From Zygnema cylindricum (taxonomy: Eukaryota > Streptophyta > Zygnematophyceae > Zygnematales > Zygnemataceae), in assembly GCA_037447655.1 (NCBI GenBank), contig JBBHKE010001230.1, positions 1 through 37,502 on the forward strand: a DNA stretch of 37,502 nucleotides, read 5' to 3'. The notes below the pieces were generated by a model. It made no database searches. It was not told where the DNA came from and saw nothing but the letters and a program-made list of their open reading frames with translations. Below, one piece after another: positions 10,716 to 25,375 of the stretch. A program made the translations under genes and the position numbers. Each line of letters begins with the position of its first letter. Positions within the stretch are counted from its first letter, which is position 1.

Positions 10716-11165
10716 TCCCCCTCCCCCTCACACTCCCTCTCCCTCTACTTCTGTCTCCCTCTCCCTCTCCTCCTTTTCCCTCTCCCTCTCCCTCTCCCTC
10801 TCCTTCTCTGTGTCTCTCTCTCTCTCTCCTCTGTGTCTCTTTCCCTCTCCTTCTCTGTCTCTCTCTCCCTCTCCCTCCCTCTCCTTTGCCTTTCCCACTC
10901 CCTCTCCCTCTCCTCCCTTTCCCTCTCCCTCTCCCTATCCTCCCTTTCCCTCTCCCTCTCCTCCTTTCCCATTCCTTCTTCCTCTCCCTCTCCCTCTTCT
11001 CTGTCTCCCTCTTCCTCCCCCCTCCCCCCCCCTCCCTCTCATTCCCCCTCTCTCCCCCTTCCTCCCCCCCCCCCCCTCTCACTCCTCTCTCTGTCTCCCC
11101 CTTCCTCCCTCCCTCTCCCTCTAACTCCTCCTCTCTCTGTCTACCCCTTCCTCCCTCTTTCTCCC
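10716..11165. repeat. (CCCTCT)n pyrimidine tract, copy A
   Basis: About 450 bp almost free of purines on the + strand, built of CTCCCT and CTCTGT units. The first 300 bp match the tract at 13200-13505; beyond about 11018 the two differ. Long reading frames over it on both strands are by-products of the repeat. Confidence 0.85.
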
Positions 11166-11211
11166 TGCAATTACCAAGGCACATGAAGAAATCCACCCTA
11201 TTTTTCAATTC

Positions 11212-11673
11212 TCAAAATTCTACTTTAAAAAAGAAAATTTCAATCAAGAAATTACACAAAAAAAAATAAAAAAAAAAATGCACAATCACTAAATTCACAC
11301 CGGATTTAAGTCGCAACCTCACCCTTCCAGAAAACGACACAAATTTCCGCATTTTCCGGCGAGATTTACGGATTCTTGGAGACTCCAAAGACTGCCACGT
11401 GGCATTTTCTGCTGTGCCACGTGGATCGTAAAAGAATCCGTCACCGAATATATCCTGACACGTGGCATCCCCTAAACGTGCCACGTGGCAATTATATTTA
11501 TTATTCCTCCCAGAAATAACGCCGGATCTTCCGGAACCGACGGAGCCACGTGGCAGCCACGTGGAAAAAAGAGACGCCACCGACTGATTCGTACTACACA
11601 CGTGCCGCACGAGTGAATTTGACACGTAGCAAGAAGTCGCACGTGCGAGGAGGGAGGGAGGACTGGAAGCCAT
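11212..11673 (-). pseudogene. Duplicated 5' end of HCF152 with a divergent tail
   Basis: The first ~30 codons (MASSPPSLLARATSCYVSNS...) copy the HCF152 start ([20 protein letters not shown]). After about 11578 homology to exon 1 ends, yet the frame stays open for 153 codons through sequence dense in GCCACGTGGC words. No PPR exon follows. It is probably a 5' fragment left by the tandem duplication. It still has its own copy of the upstream region, so transcription from it is possible. Confidence 0.65.
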
Positions 11674-13155
11674 GGCTGTTTCGGGCTTAGTCGTTTTCTG
11701 GAGAAAAATTTGTCCGAATCGAAAATGCCAAAAAAAATGGCTCTCCAGGAACTATGCACTAAAAATGGGAAGTGGGGAAAGAACCCGAAAAGTTTCAAAA
11801 TAAGTACATTCAAAGTTGTCCGTACAGAAATTTTCCGTACATTCAAAGTTGTCCGTACATAAAACAGAGATATTTTTTTTATTTTTTTTTGGTTATTATT
11901 TTGGACAGAACTTGTACCTTATGACGGAAAGCAAATGGATGTACGATCCTACATGGAACCTTTATTCCAGTTATTTGTGATTCTGTAAAACTGATTCATT
12001 TTTTGTAATTCTGTTAAAGAGATACTTGCCACGTGTATAAGTGGGTTAAAATAGTTTTAAAATAGCGTCAAAATAGTTCGCCCTTGTTTGAAAATTTAAA
12101 CATCCGGGCAAAAAGTGCGAAATTTTAGTGCGGAGCCGAATAGCAGTCTTCGTTAAGTTCGTTTATAAATTTCGTGCGTATTCGCACGAAAACTCAGAGA
12201 AACAGAGTATAATACTATTTTGACATATTCGCATTAAATTTCCGCACTGAAAATCCGCACGCGTTTTTCTGTTTATTTTCAGTCTTCCAGAATGGGAGAA
12301 TATTTTATATATTTGTGGGAGTAAAAAGTTAGGAAGGAATATTTATTTATTTTCAGACCTAGTGAAGGGCTTTAGAGGGAAAAAAACATAAAAAATATTG
12401 AGTTAAAGAAAAAAACAATTCACTTATTCAATACTCAAGAAGATGCGTCTATGGTGTTTGTTTTCACCATTTTTTTTCGACGGTTGATTTTTTTTTTTGT
12501 TGTTTTTTTTTTGTTAAAAACAAAATGAACCAGCAATAAATACTGAAAAGTTTTGAAAATGAAAGAAAAGGGCTTTTCTTCACCCTTCTGGCTGCTTTGC
12601 TGTCGGTTTAAATATAGTACGGAATTTTAAATATATAAGAATAAATATAGTACGGAATTTTAGTGGTGGTGCAAACAACAAAAAACAAGTGATAGTAAAA
12701 GACAGAAAAAGAATAAAGGGAACGGAGACGTGGACGTTGGGAAAATACAAACTGAATACTTTGTTCAAATTTTGCTTTTGTACATAACAGCCATAAGCCC
12801 CAGTATCTCAACTGCTCGAATTTATATTTATTTGTTTATTTTTATTTTATTTTATTTAATTTCCATTTTGTCCCATAAACCCTAACAAATTATCGGTGTT
12901 CATTTTGTCCCAAACCATTTTCTACATTTAACTCCTCCATTTTTTTAAAACATTATTACATTTCGAGGCGATTTTCTGTTAAAAATAATTAAAATAAAAT
13001 AAAAATAAAAACAACAACAACAAAAATCGTAACTTTTACGACGAAATTGTGAACATAGAACGAGCCCGTTTCAAAACAATATCACCATTTCACAAAATTG
13101 GCGTAAACAATATAACAATATTAACATTTACTAATCGAAATCCTCCAACATTTCT

Positions 13156-15600
<2,445 letters not shown>

Positions 15601-15998
15601 TTGGCACGTGTGGAAAGTGGCGAATGAATATTTGAAGCCACGTGGCGAGAAGAGGTTGTTGCCACGTGGCAAAAGAGTGGAGGCGCGTGGAAGAAGCTTA
15701 AGCTTACCGTTGACTACTGTGATTGGAGGAATTTTGGCCACGTGGCAGGCTGAAATATCAGCCACGTGGCAGCTGAAGGCGTACGGAACACAGCGGATAG
15801 CGTGGGAGGACGCAACCAACGTGCGCATGACGCGTGGCAGAATGGATGGAGCGATGCCACGTGGCAGTCCAAAACAAAACTAAAAAAAAAAAAAAAATTG
15901 TTAAGGTCAAAATTTTATGTTTAAAAGTTTTTTAAGAACAATTTGACATGTCCGATTGGTGCTTTGCTTTGTCAATTTTGAAACTTCAAACGTCAAAC

Positions 15999-16050
<52 letters not shown>

Positions 16051-16081
16051 CTCTCTCTCCACACATACACACACTGAAATT
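15601..16081. promoter_or_regulatory. Bidirectional promoter region with GCCACGTGGC palindromes and (CT)24
   Basis: It lies between the divergent PTRHD1-like gene (start 15600, -) and the WW gene (start 16082, +). The palindrome GCCACGTGGC occurs at 15637, 15661, 15737, 15761 and 15856, plus GGCACGTGTG at 15603. The CACGTG core is the G-box bound by plant bZIP and bHLH factors. A pure CT tract covers 16001-16047, a common feature near plant transcription starts. No clear TATA box was assigned on either side. Confidence 0.6.
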
Positions 16082-18894
16082 ATGACTCTTTCCTCTCTCT
16101 CCGTTTCTTCGTGGATTTCTCCTTCTCCCTTTCCTTTTACGCCTAATGCCGGTATTGTTGTAAACGTAAAAGCAAGAAGACAACAATTAGTGTGGAAACT
16201 TAGCTTAGAAAAATGGCATTCTGTGTCTTCTTCTTGGTTTAGGGATGATTTGAGATCAGGAAACAGGAATTTGTCAGTTTCTAGAAACCTTTTTTCGTCT
16301 AAAGAAAAAAGAAAGGTTTTTTCTGTTTTGAAGGCACAAAAAAATGATGTTTGGAAGGAAGTGATTGATACTTCATCAGGAAAAGTGAGTATTACAAATG
16401 ATTTATTATAATTGTTTGTTTTATGAAAATTAAAAACCTCAGCTATAAATGACTCTTTTATGAGATTAAAAATTTGAGATAGGAAGTTTAAAGTTTTGTT
16501 GCTAATCAACTCTAAATTTGGTAGATTAAGTGCATTTCATCTCAACTCTTGTTTTCTAAATAGACTTCTCTGAAAATCAGATAACGAGTTATAAGTGGAA
16601 AAAAAAAACTTGATAGGCATGGTATTTAAATTGTTTAAACCACATTAATGATTGAGAATAATGTAGTTTCCAGTTCGTTTCCATATTCGTTCTGTTTTCT
16701 TTTCTATTTCCATTTTTATACTCCTTATTTTCTTGGCTTCTACTCCAGTCTCGTTTTCAGTTTTTTTTGGTCGATTCATGTTTGATGTTATTAACCATCA
16801 AGTTGCTCCATTTTCGATGTCCTTAACCTTTTCCAAGAAAGCTGAAGTAAATTTTGTTGCAGTTTGTAACTTTGATTTTTTGGTTAATTGGTTGTTGACT
16901 GCACAAATTTGCTATTGAAATTGCTTTACTTTGTTTGTCACTGAAATTTTCAAACTTCTGTTTTAAAACGACCAAGGTAACGGAACGCTTTTTCTACCGA
17001 TTATTAAGTTTTTTGTTACACCTTATTGTTTTCTCAAGAAAAGTTTCTTCCAGCAAAAGTTTTTGGTAAATTGTGACAAATATAATCTTTTTTTCTCGTA
17101 TCCTTAACAATGTGATGACATTTTTTGTCATTGTTTTATGAGATTTACGGTAATTATGTTTGGGATTTCATCATTTTAGTTCGACTACTAAATTAGTGTG
17201 GACCATAAGGTTGACTAAAGTCAAAATTATATGTGATATAGACGACTTTGTTGGCCCTTTCCTGTTTCTACTAGTAGTGGTGTGGGTCAGACCTTTTTTT
17301 CTTTCATACTGTAATTTTTGTCCACAGAAAATGTGGTGAAAGATGTAATGCTGTTTATTCTAGAGTTTTTGATGACATTAAAATGAAAGAAGAGTAGTAG
17401 GAATTTGCATATGCAATAATTAATGTCCTGACAAACCTCTCCCTCTCCCTCTCCCTCTCCCTCTCCCTCTCCCCTCCCTCTCCCTCCCCCTCTCCCGATT
17501 CTGACCTCTAATTCAGTCATTTTCACATTTGCTTGTAGCCAGCCCTATTTTTGGAACACAGTCACAAATGAAACTTCCTGGACGCTTCCGTCATCTCCTG
17601 ACACCGGAATTCTAGAACAGAATCTCAATCTTGTCTCTAGTGAGACGACTCGAAATGCAAAGGTACGTGTGTCAGCCATATGACCAGAAAAAGAAAAAAC
17701 TGTAACATTGTCCTTTAAACCATGTTTGTCAGTTCATTTTGCAAAAATTCTAAGGAAGACGCTGCTTACGTTTTGTTGGAAACCAAACTACTAATGGCGG
17801 TGAGTGTTGGTGGTTTTGTTTTGTTTTTGAAAAGTGAATTTAGGCTTGCGGTTACAGTGGTGTGACAGGTGTCACATGAGGAGCTTTTGACAGCACTTCT
17901 TTCAGCTGATCTCGATCGATTTGGAGGAGTAGTGGATTTGTACAGGTCAGATTATCTTGTCTTTTTCTGTATGGGAAAAACGAGGTCATAATAAACATTT
18001 GAGTTTTTCAAACAAATAACATTTATGTTTTTAAAGGTGGGTTATATGGGGAAAATTGCATTGACTTTATGAGACGTTCGATTTTAGTATGTCTTATTTC
18101 ATTTTATCTCACCAGTAAGAGAATCAAACTTTTTTCAAAAGTAGAATTTGTCAAAAAATAGAAATTGATTTTATTATTGATGATTATTTATATTATTGCT
18201 ACTATTATTGTTATTTTTTGGTCTTGAAGAAAGTTTTTGTTTCGCTAATTTCATTATTTTTTTTCAAAGAGAAATAGTACTGGTACAGTTGTGTACAGTG
18301 CCACTTCGGAAGTCTTCAAATTTTAACAAAAAGCTGTGTCAAGTTCGTTCTCACGGAAAAGCTAGTATTTTATGACATCCGACGTGGCTACAAAAAACAA
18401 AATAAAGTACTTTCCTAAATAAAAGCTGATCGCAAAAGTCTTGAAATTTTTTGACAGGTCTGGTTAAGTGTGTAGCAAAATCTGTCACCACAATGAGAAT
18501 CCATTTTGTGTAATGTTTTCATTGAACAAAGGTATTCCATTTCCCAAAACGGCAATTGCTCAGATTGGTAGTAAATTTTGAGGCCTTCTCTATTTTTACA
18601 ACTTGTCTTGTATATTTAGAGCGTATGATTTGTGTATATTTCACTAAAAGACAAATGCCCAGGTGGAATTTTAGTAGTTTTTAGAGATTCGCACCTAATA
18701 GTCATAAGTTCCCAAAATTTATTCAATATTTTCCAGTTTAGTTACTCTGGATGAATAATATCCTTTACATGGTTTTTTTTCTTAGAGAAAACTTTTCTTA
18801 TAGAGAAAAATTATAAGCTTCAATAAACAGTTTTTGTTTTTTTTTTTTTTTTTTTTTTTTTTTTCTTTTTGTTTTTGTTTTTTTGTTTCCTACT

Positions 18895-18925
<31 letters not shown>

Positions 18926-19555
18926 CTTACTTTTTTTTTTTTTTTTTATTTTTTTTTCTTTTTTTTTTTTTTCTTATCATCTTATTTTTTTTAATCTTTT
19001 ATTTTTTTTTTTTTTGGCAGACCCCAATGCTTTGAAGATGAATTCACAGATTTTCTCAATTTGAAAGTTGACGAGGCAAATGATTCGGTTGAGAGGTAAG
19101 ATTTTTTGTTATTTTTCAGTTCCCCTCCCCTTTTTATTTGTTTTCCTTTAAAAGTTTTATTTGTTTTTTGTAGTTTCAGGTATATGATATTATCGGGCTG
19201 TTTTTTTGGTCTTCGATTTTTATTCTTATGATTTCTTGAGATTATTTAATTGATTGGATCAGTTCATCATGTAGAAAATGAAACTTTTTGATACTTTATT
19301 TGAAGTAAAATGAGGTTTTTCGACAGTTTTGAGGACGTTTCTTTTTTTTTTCACAAATATACATCGGTTTCATCAGACTATATGTTCAAGTTTTTTTTTT
19401 GCAAAATATCCAGATCAAAAACTTGTTGCCTTTTAAAAATATATATATAATCCTTTTTTAATTGTCTTTTTGTTGGTCTTTTTTGCAGGGAGAAATTTGA
19501 GAAATTGAGAGCCAGATTGGCCAATCCTTTGTTGAAAAACCCTCCTCCATACTAG
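16082..19555 (+). CDS. Small WW-domain protein with C-terminal PPPY, likely plastid, 6 exons
   Basis: Exons 16082-16384, 17543-17662, 17755-17799, 17869-17945, 19021-19095, 19489-19555; all GT-AG and in phase, 228 residues. The N-terminus (MTLSSLSVSSWISPSPFPF) is Ser-rich and resembles a transit peptide. Residues 91-117 form a WW domain: first Trp in NDVWKEV, then PYFWNTVTNETSW and TLP (W-x22-W-x2-P). WW domains bind proline-rich peptides, mainly PPxY. The C-terminal half is acidic and likely helical (SHEELLTALLSADLDRFGG) and ends KNPPPY-stop, a PPxY ligand. Intron 1 splits the WW domain after SGK. Exon 3 is a 45-nt microexon with an AAG acceptor, included because it keeps phase. An in-frame ATG at 15956 would only add a Ser/Leu run from the CT repeat. 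No named orthologue recognised. Confidence 0.8.
17435..17497. repeat. (CTCCCT)n tract in WW-gene intron 1
   Basis: About ten CTCCCT units upstream of the exon 2 acceptor. It is the same repeat type as in the introns of HCF152 and the PTRHD1-like gene. Confidence 0.8.
18835..19016. repeat. T-rich tract, about 180 nt, before WW-gene exon 5
   Basis: Nearly uninterrupted T with scattered C, G and A, ending TTTTTGGCAG at the exon 5 acceptor. It acts as an extremely long polypyrimidine tract or is a slipped homopolymer. Confidence 0.9.
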
Positions 19556-19923
19556 GTTTTCTTAAAGTTTTCCTATTGATTTTCTAGTTTTTTTGTATTG
19601 TTTTTGTATTGTTTTTTGTTGTTTTACTTCCTTTCCCTAGTTTCATTCTTCTTTTGATTTATTCTGGCAATTAATTGAGTTAAACAATAACCAATCAAAA
19701 AACGAAGACAAAAAAACAAAAATAATAATAAGTAAATATTGACAAATAATGAGGTTTACTTTTGTTGGTTATTTTCTTGGCAACAAGTCTACGATATGTT
19801 AAAAGTTAAGAGATCATGATAGTCAAAAACCTGACTTTACCATTGTTGTGGGTTTATTTTTCTTCTTTTTTTTTGTTGGAAAAGTGATATTGTTTGATCA
19901 TGTATATATGTGAATGCGTGTGT
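19556..19923 (+). other. 3' flank of the WW gene
   Basis: AT-rich sequence following the stop codon, with no gene. It should contain the 3' UTR and polyadenylation site; no signal stands out enough to place it. Confidence 0.4.
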
Positions 19924-20244
19924 GCGGATCTAATCCTGTCATCTTCCTCCTCCTCACTACGCGACATTTCCTACTTCGCGCCACTATGTACCTGCGGATC
20001 TAATCCTGTCGTCTTCCTCCGACATTTCCTACTTCGCGCCACTATGTACCCCAGATCTAATCCTGTCGTCTTCCTCCTCCTCACTACGCGACATTTCCTA
20101 CTTCGCGCCACAATGTACCTGCGGATCTAATTCTGTCGTCTTCCTCCTCCTCATTACGCAACATTTCCTACTTCGAGCCACTATGTACCTGCAGATCCGG
20201 CCTACGGCCACTGCCAACCGCACGAACACCGGTGAAACCATAGG
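19924..20244 (-). repeat. Minisatellite array (about 70-bp unit, 4 copies) with a 62-bp head
   Basis: Units starting near 19924, 19994, 20053 and 20121 on the + strand, one shortened to 59 bp. On the minus strand the unit begins AGGTACATAGTGGC and ends GACAGGATTAGATCCGC, and aligns to the 62-bp unit of the array at 25422-26345. The last ~60 bp (about 20183-20244) match the head of that array without gaps, but in inverse orientation. Confidence 0.85.
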
Positions 20245-20930
<686 letters not shown>

Positions 20931-21707
20931 TAATGTTGTGTATCGGTTAAAAATTTATCGCGATAACACCGATACCGATAGTTATCAATTATCGAACGGT
21001 CAGACACCCTGATATATCGGTCAGAGACCAACAAATTCTATATCGGATATAACTTTTAAAACAATATAGTATGCATACAATAGTACTATATAACATACTG
21101 TATTATATTATTTCCTTTATATAGCGTGGTATGCCGTATAATGCACCTGTTCCGTATCTGTTTAACTAAAGCCTATCACGGACAACGCAGCACATAAACT
21201 TCAATTAATTTAAAACAATACTTTATAGTTCTAAAACTATTGTATTGAAACAAACAAATTAAATTACATTGTAAAATTTTAAATCAAACTTTTTCAAAAA
21301 ACATACGTACAGACGAACATATCAAACAAGCACATCTGTCAGAATGTCGCCATTTACTGCAGCCTACTGCCACCATCTTTTGACAATTCAGGCGCACTTA
21401 TTTGATAGTAAAAATATATATTATTCATTGCGATTTTTTACCGAAATCGGGGGGAAGGGGGTTCGCAGCGCGTCCGGGGAATAACACCTACAGTTGAGTT
21501 TACTTGCCATACATTTATCTATACGGTCTGTACACATATCGCCAATAGTTATCGATATCAGTGTTATCGCCGATATTAACCAATAAAAATCAGTTATTTA
21601 TTGGCAATATCACCGATAACGATATATCGTACCAATATATCAATATCGGCTACCCGAAAATAGGCCCATATTGGTTATTGGCAAATCCTTACCGATACAC
21701 AGCACTA
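20931..21707. mobile_element. hAT-like non-autonomous element, 777 bp
   Basis: Starts TAATGTTGTGTATCGG and ends ACCGATACACAGCACTA, matching the termini of the MITE at 5442-5833. Inner flanks share TTATCGCGATAACACCGAT and repeated TATCG-rich palindromes. It sits in a TA repeat, so the target duplication (ATGTATAT / ATATATAT) cannot be proven. It has no transposase. Longer than the first element, it may be closer to the parent. Confidence 0.75.
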
Positions 21708-21775
21708 ATATATATACATATAACACCCACACACACACACACACATATATATACATATATATAACATATAGAAAA
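21708..21775. repeat. TA/CA microsatellite at the 3' end of LINE copy A
   Basis: TATATACATA, (CA)n and TATATA units between the hAT-like element and the LINE 3' end. LINE copy B also ends in a TA repeat. Confidence 0.8.
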
Positions 21776-22009
21776 TCCAAATGGGCCGACTTTCTTAAAA
21801 AGCGCGATGGTAAACCATCTTAGTCCATAGGAACAAAAAGAAGTATCATTGTTAAACTGAAAAAACCACATGACTACAGAATAAACAAAGTGAAAAATCA
21901 AGGCAAAACCGACGAAAATACAAAAAAAAATGGCATGGAAATTGAAATCACCCTATAAAGAAAAACCCCGCAAACAAAACATCAAAGGAAAAAACTAACA
22001 CCAACATAA

Positions 22010-22660
22010 CTAATAATCTACGGAAAGCAACCACGTAAGTCCCCGAATCCAGGAGGAGCACGAGGAGGAAGTTCCGGAACACACCGTCGATCCATAACGG
22101 CAATAGACGATTGAAGTAATATAGAAGCCAACACCCGTTGTAGAGCCACAAAAAAACGTTGACGAAAAAAGGAAGTAAGGATTGAAAAAAAAGGGCTCCC
22201 AGGTCCCCCGCCTCTCGAACGAGCGCCGACCACAAGTACGAAAAAACTCGTCCAAAGCCACACCCACACAACCAAATATCTCGACCGCCATCAGAATGAA
22301 GCCATCCATAGCGTCGCAACAGGCATAATCACGCTCCTTCCTTTTAGCCGCGTCACGGGCGGCCACTCCCACATGCCGAGCCGCTTGGGTGACAACTGTA
22401 GTTGAGGTAGGGTTCGCCAAAACAATATCACCAAATGTACGACACACACCATCAAGTAATACAAGGTCAATCCGACGCGAAGGAATAATGTTAGAGACCT
22501 CCCGACGAACAAAAAATCCCCCTTCAAAAGCGATAGTAGCAATAGTGTCTCGAATCGTGTCGTGCGCCCGATTCAACTCGCCCCCGTGGGAGCAACGAAG
22601 CAAATGGACCCCGTCGGGCTCGAGAACGTGGCCACGGGAGCAAAGGAGTGAGCCAAGCAA
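22010..22660 (-). pseudogene. LINE A: Cys/His motif and restriction-like endonuclease domain
   Basis: The 216-codon frame begins near CSRGHVLEPDGVHLLRCSHG, a Cys..His..Cys..His arrangement like the CCHC motif before R2-type endonucleases. SRRIDLVLLDG, TFGDIVLANP and AAKRKERDY follow, which fit the spacing of PD-(D/E)xK residues (D, D, K) with PD replaced by ID. It would nick the target DNA for target-primed reverse transcription. The tail after the DYACC region looks frame-shifted. Confidence 0.65.
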
Positions 22661-22981
22661 AGGTGGGTGAGGGAGGCCAAGCCGGATCCTAAGGGACGTC
22701 GTGAACTAAGCCGGTGTGAAACAAAGAGTAGATAAGATAGGGACATCCGATAGCCAAGCTCCAAAACCAGGTCCACCACAAAACAGGAAGCGTGCACACA
22801 AAGAATCGAAGGAAGCGCCTCGAGAAGCTCGGATTTAATAGTGGCGACAACCCGATCAGAAATGGATTCTTGAACACGCGCAACTGATGTCATAACAAGA
22901 GTGGAAAAAATCGGCATGTCCTCGATAGCAGCCGGATCAAGAGAACGTGATGCATCCAAAAGGGACCATTGGACGGCTAGC

Positions 22982-24248
22982 TCACCATCTGAAATACGGG
23001 GAACCACGGCCGCAAACCACGGCCGCAAGAATAAGAGTATCCTCAGCTAGAAAACAAGAGACAATAGTGGAAGCAATAAGGCACCAACTTCCCAAATAGG
23101 CGGCTGGAGCAACACGCGCCGTCGAGAGTAAACCCAAACCGCCAACCGAGACAGGAAGAGAGGCTTGAATGCGTGACGCAGGCCCAGAATCGCGACCAAA
23201 AGCTCCACGGCCCAACAAACTGTGAAGGACATCCATAAGACGATCGTTGAAAGCAGAAAGTGAGGACACAAAGGATGGGGTGGGAGGGGAAGTGCGGGTA
23301 AGGTAGGAGGGCCGGTGGGGGATACATCGTGTCAGAAGAGCAAAGGCCACCTGGGGATCAGAAAGGTGAGGAAGGTCGTCCACGTGGGACAAATCTGTCT
23401 GAAGAGCGGAATCGAGGATTTTTGTGATGTATGGATCGGAACCAAGCGAGCAACCCAACACACGAATGCCTTCGGAAAGAGGAGGGGTCTGAAAACCAGG
23501 AGGGGGAGTGAAAGGAGGAGGAATAGGACGTGGGGACCAAACAACACACTTCGAGGGCTGGACCGAAAGATTGAGTTCGGCCAACCGAGCCTTGAAAATG
23601 TTATAAGCTGGTATAACTTGGTCTGAATGACCAATAATGTGTGTGTCATCCGCAACTGAAGGGAAGAGGCAACAAGGGTAAGCAGCAGTGGAAGCTCGGA
23701 GAGCACGGTAATCGGCTAGGGCAAACAAAGGGCCCCTAAGAGGATCGCCCTGACGAGAGCCAGTCGTGGAGGAAAGTGGGACCAGTGGAGAAAGAGAGGC
23801 TACTGCTCAGAGAATAAAAGGCTCTTACAAAAGGAAATATGTGGACAATCAGGGAAGGTGCAGCCATAAGCTCTGAAAAAATGGCATTCTAATCCACTGT
23901 ATTAAAGGCATTAGAAACATCCACCTGGAGGACTAACCAATCCGGATGGGCATCTAAGAAAGCCTGGATCCCGTGGACCACGGCCTCACAACCACCCGGG
24001 GTTGCCACTCCGAACTGATGAGGAGAGAAATAATCATAAAAAGCGGGCTGGAGGTGGATGCAGATCGCACAGGCCACCAATCGGTACAATACCTCGCCCA
24101 CTACAATAGGATAGATTCCCCCATTGGGTTTGGTAACAGCTACGAGGCGGGACGCTGTGAGGAGATCGCAAATACGAGAAGAGTTAGTGCCGGCCGCAAT
24201 AAGAGAACATACTCGAAAAAACATATCAACACCAGATTCTGGAGGCAA
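22982..24248 (-). pseudogene. LINE A: reverse transcriptase, interrupted
   Basis: RT blocks in order: LVAVTKPNGGIYPIVVGEV, HQFGVATPGGCEAVVHGIQA, LVLQVDVSNAFNTV (first catalytic Asp), GSRQGDPLRGPLFALA and SVADDTHIIG (the catalytic DD pair), then thumb sequence. A TAG follows AFNTVD near 23889, and the second frame (23728-22982) carries the rest through the thumb. The order and spacing are those of non-LTR RTs. Confidence 0.8.
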
Positions 24249-24340
24249 AATGTCGCGAAATAACTCATAAACACTGCCTGAGGGACCCCCAGCTGAAAGA
24301 TGTGGAGAAGTCGTAAGGGCTTTAATTAAACAGTCTCGAT

Positions 24341-25375
24341 CTAAAAAAAACAGTTTGTCGGCTCGAAGGTGTGAATAGAGGGGGAATGAGGGGTAGGAGC
24401 TGGCGGATGAAGCGCTTGGAGAATCTCAACAGTCGCAGCAGACCGAGGAGCAAGATTAAATGGCTGGAGTGCTCGAACTACTCGAGAGAGCTTACCAACT
24501 CGTCCAAAATATAGCGCACGACGATAGGAGGATGGCACATCTGAAGTCCGAGATGTACGACGTGGTGTGAAAGAAGCACTCGCAACTCGATCCTCGTGCT
24601 CGGCATGAAGGACTCGCCAATGGCCTCGAAGGAATTGTCGACATCGAGCCATTTTTTCTCGGGCCCCGCTACCACCGCCACCGCCAGGTGAGACTAGAAC
24701 CCAAAGTGAGAACATGAAAAGGAGGTGCCAAGGTCCAACATCCTCGGGATCCGAATAAGTACGAGACAAAGGAAGGTGGAGGGCGTCCTGTACGATAATC
24801 CGCACAGCCATCGGAATCCGCGTGTATAACCGCGGACGGGGGGGGCCCAAATCATAAGCTCCGAGCACGTCTAAATCGTGTACAAATGCCCAATCTTCGC
24901 TCGTAGGTCCGGACGGGAGTGTTGTGGCAAAAAGGGTATTAGAGGAAACGTCACCCAAGGCCAAAAATTGTTGACAACTCTTTGTATGTCGGGCAATACC
25001 GGCACCGTTTGCGAAGTGGTTATGACACCCAGTACATTCTATCAGTGTTGAGGTTTGTGTGCAAGGTTTAGGTGGAGGAGGTGAACGAGGGAGAAGAGGC
25101 GAGGGTGCACGGCCAGACATGGTCATTGAATGAGAGGGAGGAGCATGGGACGTGATAGAGGGAGAGGAAGGGGGAAATGGGAAGGAGGAAAGGAAACCAT
25201 GAGAAATAGATGGTGGAAATTGCAGTGGGACGGAACCTTTTTTTTTCTTTTCTTTTCTTTTGGTTGTGTGTGTGTGTGAGTGTGTGTGTGTGTCTCTCTT
25301 CACGTTAGGGATTGAGGTGTGTGTAATGTGGAATGAAAGGGGAAAGAGCTTAAAGATTACGGAAGGAGGTCGCAC
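24341..25375 (-). pseudogene. LINE A: N-terminal region with zinc finger
   Basis: A 344-codon frame. The first ~110 codons are Pro/Ser/His-rich. A zinc finger ECTGCHNHFANGAGIARHTK..C (C-x2-C ... H-x4-C) follows at about 24978-25045, like the single N-terminal finger of R2-type elements that binds target DNA. The rest links to the RT in a different frame. The first ATG may not be the original start. Confidence 0.65.

Larger units (their letters stand above)
9066..11018. repeat. Tandem segmental duplication, copy A
   Basis: This segment matches 11578-13503. It starts inside HCF152 exon 1, crosses the HCF152 promoter, and continues through the 3' flank, last exon and part of the last intron of the PTRHD1-like gene. 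The offset is about 2512 at the left and exactly 2484 from roughly 10124 on. This copy retains the working 5' end of HCF152; its PTRHD1 end is redundant. Confidence 0.9.

Noticed and set aside
10651-11269. Several long ORFs on both strands rich in Ser/Leu/Pro or Arg/Glu/Gly (also at 13183-13976, 7237-7659, 3374-3761)
   Set aside because: They lie in (CCCTCT)n or (GGGAGA)n tracts, which have almost no stop codons in any frame. No domain, no conservation between frames.
15601-15828. Upstream in-frame ATG at 15828 as start of the PTRHD1-like protein
   Set aside because: The added 76 residues are encoded by the palindrome-rich promoter-like stretch. It is possible as a targeting peptide, but the start at 15600 fits better.
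15956-16081. Upstream ATG at 15956 for the WW protein
   Set aside because: It would add a run of Ser-Leu repeats from the CT microsatellite. The ATG at 16082 gives a normal transit-peptide-like start.
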